Assembly: GCF_002869965.1 (NCBI RefSeq)
Contig: NZ_PEBS01000051.1
Location: 1-42,558, forward strand
Origin: Janthinobacterium sp. ROICE36
Lineage (GTDB): Bacteria > Pseudomonadota > Gammaproteobacteria > Burkholderiales > Burkholderiaceae_D
Length of the DNA stretch: 42,558 nucleotides
Direction of reading: 5' to 3'
In this document: positions 38,302-42,558 of the stretch, one piece after another
Position numbering within the stretch: the stretch's first letter is position 1
Layout of the letters: each line of letters opens with the position of its first letter
Made by a program: the position numbers and the translations under genes
The notes under the pieces: generated by a model
Databases searched by the model: none
Seen by the model: the letters and a program-made list of their open reading frames with translations, nothing else
What the model was told of the DNA's origin: nothing

Positions 38302-39686
38302 CGGCTGCCCTTGCCAAACAGCACCACCTGCACCGTGTCGAGTAGGATCAGCAAGTCGAGGAACAGGCTATTGTTTTTCACATAATACAAATCGTATTGC
38401 AGCTTCTTCACGGCATCGTCGACAGAGGCGCCATACTGGTAGCGCACCTGCGCCAGGCCCGTGATGCCCGGCTTGATGTTGTGACGAATGTTGTAGTAAG
38501 GCACCTGCTGCTTCAGTTGCTCGACAAAGTGGGCGCGCTCGGGGCGTGGCCCGACAAAACTCATTTCGCCGCGAAACACATTGAGCACCTGCGGCAACTC
38601 GTCGATGCGCAGCTTGCGAATGACATTACCCACGCGCGTGATGCGCGCATCGTTGGCCAGCGCCCAGATGGGTTTGCCGTCGCGCTCGGCATCGCAGCGC
38701 ATGCTGCGAAATTTCAACACCTTAAAAGGCAAGCCGTCGCGCCCCACCCGTTCCTGCTGGTAAAACACGGGGCCGCCGTCTTCCAGGCGGATGCAGATCG
38801 CCGTCACCAGCATCACGGGCAGCGCCGCCAGGCAGATGATGCTGCTGGCCGCCAGGTCGAACAAACGCTTCGAGGCGGCGCGAAAAAAACTCTGGTCGAA
38901 ACCGCCGCCATAGATCAGATAGCTCGGTTGCAATGAATCGATGCGGATCTGGCACGCTTCGCGCTCGAAAAACGTGGCCGCATCGATCACCTTGACGCCG
39001 CCCAGCGCGCATTCCAGTAGTTGCTTGGCAGGAAACGCGCCATTGCGCCGGTCGCTGACGGAGACGACGATCTCATGCGCGGCATGGCGCTGGGCCATGG
39101 CCAGCAGCGACGGTTCGGCCGGCAGCAAGGCCGAGGCCGGCACGCAGCATTGCTCGCCAGCCACATCGATGCAGCCGACCACCGTAAACTGGTGGAAACC
39201 GATCTTGCTGGCCGCCAAGTCCATGCATTCGCGCGCCAGCGCACCGCCGCCCACCAGGATCAGCCGGCCTTCCATCAGCGCCGATTGCGAGGATTTGAAC
39301 ACCACCAGGCGCGCCAGCAGCACGCCGATGGCGCCCAGGCCGAAGATCAGCACGCTGCCGCGCCCGAAATGCAAGGACGGGACAAAACGGATCAACACGC
39401 TCAGCACGGCAAAACCCAGCGCGAACGAGGGCAGGATGCGCAATAAAGTGTTGCGGATGTCTTCGCGCGAGCGGTGCTGATACATGCCCAGCGCACTCAT
39501 GCTGAACACGATGACCAGTGCAAAGATCACGGACGACAGATAGACCTCGCCCACCCGCAGGACGCGGCTGCCGTCCGCCAGCCACAGCATCGATGTCAGG
39601 GTGGCCGACAGCAGCAGGATCAGGATTTCCAGCAACAGCAGGATAAACGCTGTTTTCGAGACGTAATGGCTGAAGATGCGGATCAT
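38298..39686 (-). CDS. Initiating sugar transferase, TIGR03013 family (PEP-CTERM/XrtA system)
   Basis: The 462-residue protein has four N-terminal membrane helices (about 8-110) and a Rossmann-like middle (RLILVGGGALARECMDLAA). A C-terminal bacterial sugar transferase domain follows (KRLFDLAASSIICLAALPVMLVTAICIRLEDGGPVFYQQERVGRDG, then KFRSMR, RKLRIDELPQVLNVFRGEMSFVGPRPER). It should transfer a sugar phosphate to undecaprenyl phosphate, the first step of the polysaccharide. Family and neighbours fit TIGR03013. ATG 39686 is preceded by GGAG; longer in-frame starts are rejected. It is the first gene of the operon with prsK and prsR. Confidence 0.9.
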   Translation of the reverse strand: MIRIFSHYVSKTAFILLLLEILILLLSATLTSMLWLADGSRVLRVGEVYLSSVIFALVIVFSMSALGMYQHRSREDIRNTLLRILPSFALGFAVLSVLIRFVPSLHFGRGSVLIFGLGAIGVLLARLVVFKSSQSALMEGRLILVGGGALARECMDLAASKIGFHQFTVVGCIDVAGEQCCVPASALLPAEPSLLAMAQRHAAHEIVVSVSDRRNGAFPAKQLLECALGGVKVIDAATFFEREACQIRIDSLQPSYLIYGGGFDQSFFRAASKRLFDLAASSIICLAALPVMLVTAICIRLEDGGPVFYQQERVGRDGLPFKVLKFRSMRCDAERDGKPIWALANDARITRVGNVIRKLRIDELPQVLNVFRGEMSFVGPRPERAHFVEQLKQQVPYYNIRHNIKPGITGLAQVRYQYGASVDDAVKKLQYDLYYVKNNSLFLDLLILLDTVQVVLFGKGSR

Positions 39687-39731
39687 GGTTACTCCTGCGG
39701 CAAAAAGCATCCGGCCGCGCACAGGGCGGCT

Positions 39732-39747
39732 TGCTGCTGTCTTGCCA
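39732..39747 (-). promoter_or_regulatory. Candidate sigma-54 promoter of the transferase-prsK-prsR operon
   Basis: On the minus strand TGGCAAGACAGCAGCA has the GG-N10-GC spacing and matches 9 of 12 defined bases of TGGCACG-N4-TTGCW, missing the TT of the -12 element. A start site about 10 bases on would leave a leader of about 36 bases. PrsR, coded by this operon, is a sigma-54 activator, so self-control is possible. The match could be chance. Confidence 0.35.
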
Positions 39748-39837
39748 TGATGGCGAACTGTTCCACGAAGACATTGATGCGCCACAAGCTACGGCCCCAG
39801 CGATCTTTCGCTGGCAGAATTTATCTCAACACATTAC

Positions 39838-39862
39838 CGAATGAAGGGAAATGGCATATAGT
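39838..39862 (+). promoter_or_regulatory. Sigma-70-like promoter of nadB
   Basis: TATAGT at about 39857-39862 is a good -10 and a weak TTACCG lies 17 to 18 bases upstream. The start site would be about 22 bases before ATG 39890. Confidence 0.4.
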
Positions 39863-39889
39863 ATGCTTCCCCTAAAAGAGATAAATGTC

Positions 39890-41503
39890 ATGAAATTTGA
39901 TGTAGCGATTGTCGGCAGTGGCCTGGCGGGTTTATCGGTTGCACTGCATTTAGCTGAGACGCGCACTGTCGCGATCATTTCCAAACGCGCGCTGCTCGAT
40001 GGCGCCAGCAACTGGGCGCAGGGCGGGATCGCGGCCGTGCTGGACTCGGGCGACAGCCACCAGCAGCATATCGAAGACACCCTGATCGCCGGCGGCGGCC
40101 TGTGCGACGAGAGCGCCACGCGCTATATCGTCGAGCACGGCCGCGAAGCCATTGAATGGCTGATCGAGCAAGGCGTGCCATTTACGCGCGACGCCACGGC
40201 CGAGCTGGGCTTCCACCTGACCCGCGAAGGCGGACACAGCCAGCGTCGCATCATCCACGCGGCCGACGCCACCGGGCACGCCGTGCAAGTGACCCTGGAA
40301 GAAAAGGTGCGCGCCCATCCGAACATCAGCCTGTTCGAACACCATTGCGCCATCGACCTGATCACCTCCGACAAGCTGGGCATGAAGCCCACCCAGCGCA
40401 ATGCGCAACCGCATTGCCACGGCCTGTACGTACAGGATGAGCAAACGGGCAAGGTGCATACTTTTGCCGCCGAGCACACCGTGCTGGCCACGGGCGGCGC
40501 GGGAAAAGTATACTTATATACAACGAATCCCGACACGGCCAGCGGCGACGGCATCGCCATGGCCTGGCGCGCCGGCTGCCGCGTGTCGAACATGGAATTC
40601 ATCCAGTTCCACCCCACGTGTTTGTACCACCCGTACGCGAAATCCTTCCTGATCACCGAAGCCATCCGTGGCGAAGGCGGCTTGCTGAAACTGCCGCCTG
40701 AAGCGGGCGCGGCAGCCGGCCAGCGCTTCATGCTGGCCCACGACGAGCGGGCCGAACTGGCGCCGCGCGACGTGGTGGCGCGCGCCATCGACTTCGAAAT
40801 CAAGAAGCGGGGCCTCGACTACGTGCACCTGGACATCAGCCACAAGCCGGCAGAGTTCCTCATCGAACACTTCCCCACCATTTACGCGCGCTGTTTGGAA
40901 CTGGGCATCGACATCACCAAGCAGCCGATCCCCATCGTGCCGGCCGCCCACTACACGTGCGGCGGCGTGGTGACGGACTTGGCGGGCCGCGCCGACTTGC
41001 CGGGCCTGTACGCGGTCGGCGAAACGGCGTGCACCGGCTTGCATGGCGCGAACCGCCTGGCGAGCAATTCCTTGCTGGAATGCATCGTCATCGGCCGCGC
41101 CTGCGCGCAAGATATCGAAAGCAAGGAAAAGCTGGGCACGCCGTACCTGCCCGACTGGGATGAAAGCCGCGTTACGGATGCGGATGAGGAAGTGGTGATT
41201 GCCCACAATTGGGACGAGCTGCGCCGCTTCATGTGGAATTACGTGGGCATTGTGCGCACCACCAAACGGCTGGAGCGGGCCCAGCACCGCATTGCCCTCT
41301 TGAAGGAAGAAATCGACGAGTACTACCGCAACTTCCGCATCACGCACGACTTATTGGAATTGCGCAATCTGGTCGACGTGGCCTCGATGATCGTCAACAG
41401 CGCCCTGTCGCGCCGCGAAAGCCGCGGCTTGCACTTCAGCCGCGATTATCCGGAAACATTGCCGAAGGCGATCGCCAGCGTGCTGACGCCGCCGCACAGG
41501 TAG
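39890..41503 (+). CDS. nadB: L-aspartate oxidase
   Basis: This 537-residue FAD flavoenzyme oxidises L-aspartate to iminoaspartate in NAD synthesis. Features are the FAD motif VGSGLAGLSVAL (N-terminal), SNWAQGGIAAVLDSGDS, REGGHSQRRIIHAADATG, FIQFHPTC, PRDVVARAIDFEI and GLYAVGETACTGLHGANRLASNSLLECIV, in the NadB order. Length fits the family. The start at 39890 has AAGAGA upstream and gives MKFDVAIVGSG; an earlier in-frame codon lies in the promoter and is rejected. No nadA or nadC is next to it in the window. Confidence 0.94.
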   Translation: MKFDVAIVGSGLAGLSVALHLAETRTVAIISKRALLDGASNWAQGGIAAVLDSGDSHQQHIEDTLIAGGGLCDESATRYIVEHGREAIEWLIEQGVPFTRDATAELGFHLTREGGHSQRRIIHAADATGHAVQVTLEEKVRAHPNISLFEHHCAIDLITSDKLGMKPTQRNAQPHCHGLYVQDEQTGKVHTFAAEHTVLATGGAGKVYLYTTNPDTASGDGIAMAWRAGCRVSNMEFIQFHPTCLYHPYAKSFLITEAIRGEGGLLKLPPEAGAAAGQRFMLAHDERAELAPRDVVARAIDFEIKKRGLDYVHLDISHKPAEFLIEHFPTIYARCLELGIDITKQPIPIVPAAHYTCGGVVTDLAGRADLPGLYAVGETACTGLHGANRLASNSLLECIVIGRACAQDIESKEKLGTPYLPDWDESRVTDADEEVVIAHNWDELRRFMWNYVGIVRTTKRLERAQHRIALLKEEIDEYYRNFRITHDLLELRNLVDVASMIVNSALSRRESRGLHFSRDYPETLPKAIASVLTPPHR

Positions 41504-41653
41504 ACGACACACAAACCCGCCTTCCATCACTGAAAGCAGGCACATCGTGCGATGATACATGACGGTGTGCTGCTATCGGCCAGAAGCCGACGTTGCTAGC
41601 GACAATTTAAACTGTTGACCCACTCACTGACCGCCCTGATCGGCCCACACACC

Positions 41654-42472
41654 ATGTTCTTCCGTCTCGCCTTCCTTGCCGCCACCCTGACGCTCGGCTT
41701 CGCCGATTCGGCCGTCGCCGATACCGCCGTCCTTGAAAAACTTACAGCTAGCCGGCTCGCTATCACCGTTGACAAAGGCACCCTATCGGGACCCGGTGCG
41801 GCCCTGCTGTTGCAGGCTTCGCGCCAGGCGCAGTACGTCCTCCTCGGCGAGGATCACGGTGTCGCCGAGATCGCCCAGTTCTCTTCCGCCTACTTCAATG
41901 CCTTGCCCCCGGCCGGCTTCACGACCCTGGTAACTGAAAACGGTCCAGCCGTGACAAGCGCGCTCGAAGCGATACTCAAGGGCCCCGACGCGGTTGCTGC
42001 TATCGCCAGATTCGACGCCACCTATCCGGACTCCATTGCTTTCTACACCATGCGCCAGGAAGCAGAGATGCTCGCCGGCTTTGCCCTGGCCGCAGGACCG
42101 CGCTTCGAGCACTGGGGCATCGATCAGGAATTCGTCGGTGCGGCCAAATACCTGATCACCCTGATGCTGGCCCAGCCGGTTAATCCGGCCGCCCGCGCGA
42201 AGCTCGAAGCCTTGCGTCAAATGGAAGCTGTCGCGTCTCAAAAGGCGGCAGCCACCGGCAATCCCTTCGAGTACTTTATGCTGTCGGCCTCAACCGAGGA
42301 AATGACCTCGTTGCGCCCGCTACTTGCCGGCCCCAAAGAACAAACCGCACTAGGCTTGCTCGATGCATTGCTGGCCACCCGCGCCATCTATCAGAAAAGC
42401 GCCTCGAAAGTGCCCGGCGATCGCGACCTATCTGTCAAGACCGGCCTGGTTATATACGCGTTTAACGAATAA
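41654..42472 (+). pseudogene. Exported hypothetical protein cut by the right IS copy
   Basis: About 258 residues of an exported protein remain. It starts with a signal peptide (FFRLAFLAATLTLGFADSAVA), then YVLLGEDHGVAEIAQFSSAYFNAL, TLVTENGPAVTSALEAIL and a helical C-terminal part. The GEDHG..E and VTENG motifs recall erythromycin-esterase-like or ChaN/Tiki-like metal proteins, at low confidence. The native frame stops making sense at 42428, where the IS begins, and the last 14 residues (SVKTGLVIYAFNE) are read from the antisense of the IS. The start is taken at ATG 41654, as the TTG at 41615 would put extra residues before the signal peptide. Confidence 0.7.
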
Positions 42473-42556
42473 TTCCGGCTTTTTCTCCTGCCATTTCTTC
42501 ATCGCCTGAATCGGTGTTGCGTTATCCAAGGCGCGCTGGGGAATGTTGTGGTTGTA
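42428..42556 (-). CDS. IS481/IS3-family transposase, C-terminal fragment (right copy)
   Basis: The same 42 C-terminal residues as at 3-131 are coded on the minus strand. The stop here is TAG, whose last base (42428) comes from the gene that the IS hit. The other copy ends in TAA. The 5' part of the gene lies outside the window. The identical sequence shows that both copies are recent or kept alike by gene conversion. Confidence 0.75.
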   Translation of the reverse strand, partial: YNHNIPQRALDNATPIQAMKKWQEKKPELFVKRVYNQAGLDR

Positions 42557-42558
42557 GA
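42429..42558 (-). mobile_element. 3' end of an IS481/IS3-type insertion sequence (right copy)
   Basis: An exact inverted copy of bases 1-130. The terminus is at 42433 (TGTCAAGACC) or at 42429 if the shared TATC is part of the element. It interrupts the exported-protein gene that begins at 41654. Both IS copies have their 3' ends facing the inside of the window. Confidence 0.85.

Noticed and set aside
1..42558. Whole window as a 42-kb composite transposon
   Set aside because: The interior is housekeeping and polysaccharide genes with uniform base composition, the right copy cuts a gene, and no target duplication can be checked. Contig ends at repeats explain it better.

Overview
The window is GC-rich, densely coded chromosomal DNA. 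The proteins look like those of Oxalobacteraceae (Burkholderiales; Janthinobacterium, Duganella or Massilia). That is an inference from protein style, from the exosortase-A accessory genes and from the PrsK/PrsR pair, not from a marker gene. Both ends carry the same 130 bp in inverted orientation, the 3' end of an IS481/IS3-type transposase gene. The window is therefore probably one contig broken at two copies of an IS. No tRNA, rRNA, CRISPR array or prophage was seen, and no gene-free stretch exceeds 300 bp.

Layout. 1-131: IS end. 199-2268: a MepB-family gene with a small partner, a frameshifted TfoX N-domain gene, and D-lactate dehydrogenase. 2355-9757 (minus): a polysaccharide operon with a GT2-GT4 fusion, a flippase, a GT4, an MBOAT acyltransferase and an SGNH-like partner. 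9888-21760: the exosortase-A accessory cluster. It has an O-glycosylation ligase and a deacetylase (plus); an acyl-CoA ligase, a PLP decarboxylase and an asparagine-synthase-like protein (minus); and a GNAT-like protein, acyl carrier protein, two alpha/beta hydrolases, a glycosyltransferase and a TPR protein (plus). 21747-24176 (minus): purT with two uncharacterised genes. 24312-26068: a DUF6000-like gene coupled to a collapsed LysR relic, an MFS relic and a CPBP-like membrane protein. 26191-34776: a chemoreceptor, thioesterase, LpxO, ferredoxin, M13 peptidase, DUF1439 lipoprotein, and a hemerythrin/membrane-protein group that includes an unlisted 24-residue membrane peptide. 34882-39686 (minus): a TIGR03013-type sugar transferase, histidine kinase PrsK and sigma-54 activator PrsR. 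39890-41503: nadB. 41654-42428: an exported-protein gene cut by the right-hand IS.

How it fits together. The left and right parts both belong to the PEP-CTERM/exosortase-A world. The TIGR03013 transferase would start the polysaccharide on the lipid carrier, PrsK/PrsR would control it, and the central cluster would build, modify and ligate it. The most intriguing part is the divergent pair of operons around 16843-16986. They encode an adenylating ligase, carrier protein, GNAT-like protein, PLP decarboxylase, an amide synthetase with a degenerate glutaminase domain and two hydrolases with altered nucleophiles. This reads as a carrier-protein route that makes a small acyl or amide decoration for the polysaccharide. 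A perfect FNR-type palindrome sits between the two operons. Neither the exosortase nor any PEP-CTERM target protein lies in this window.
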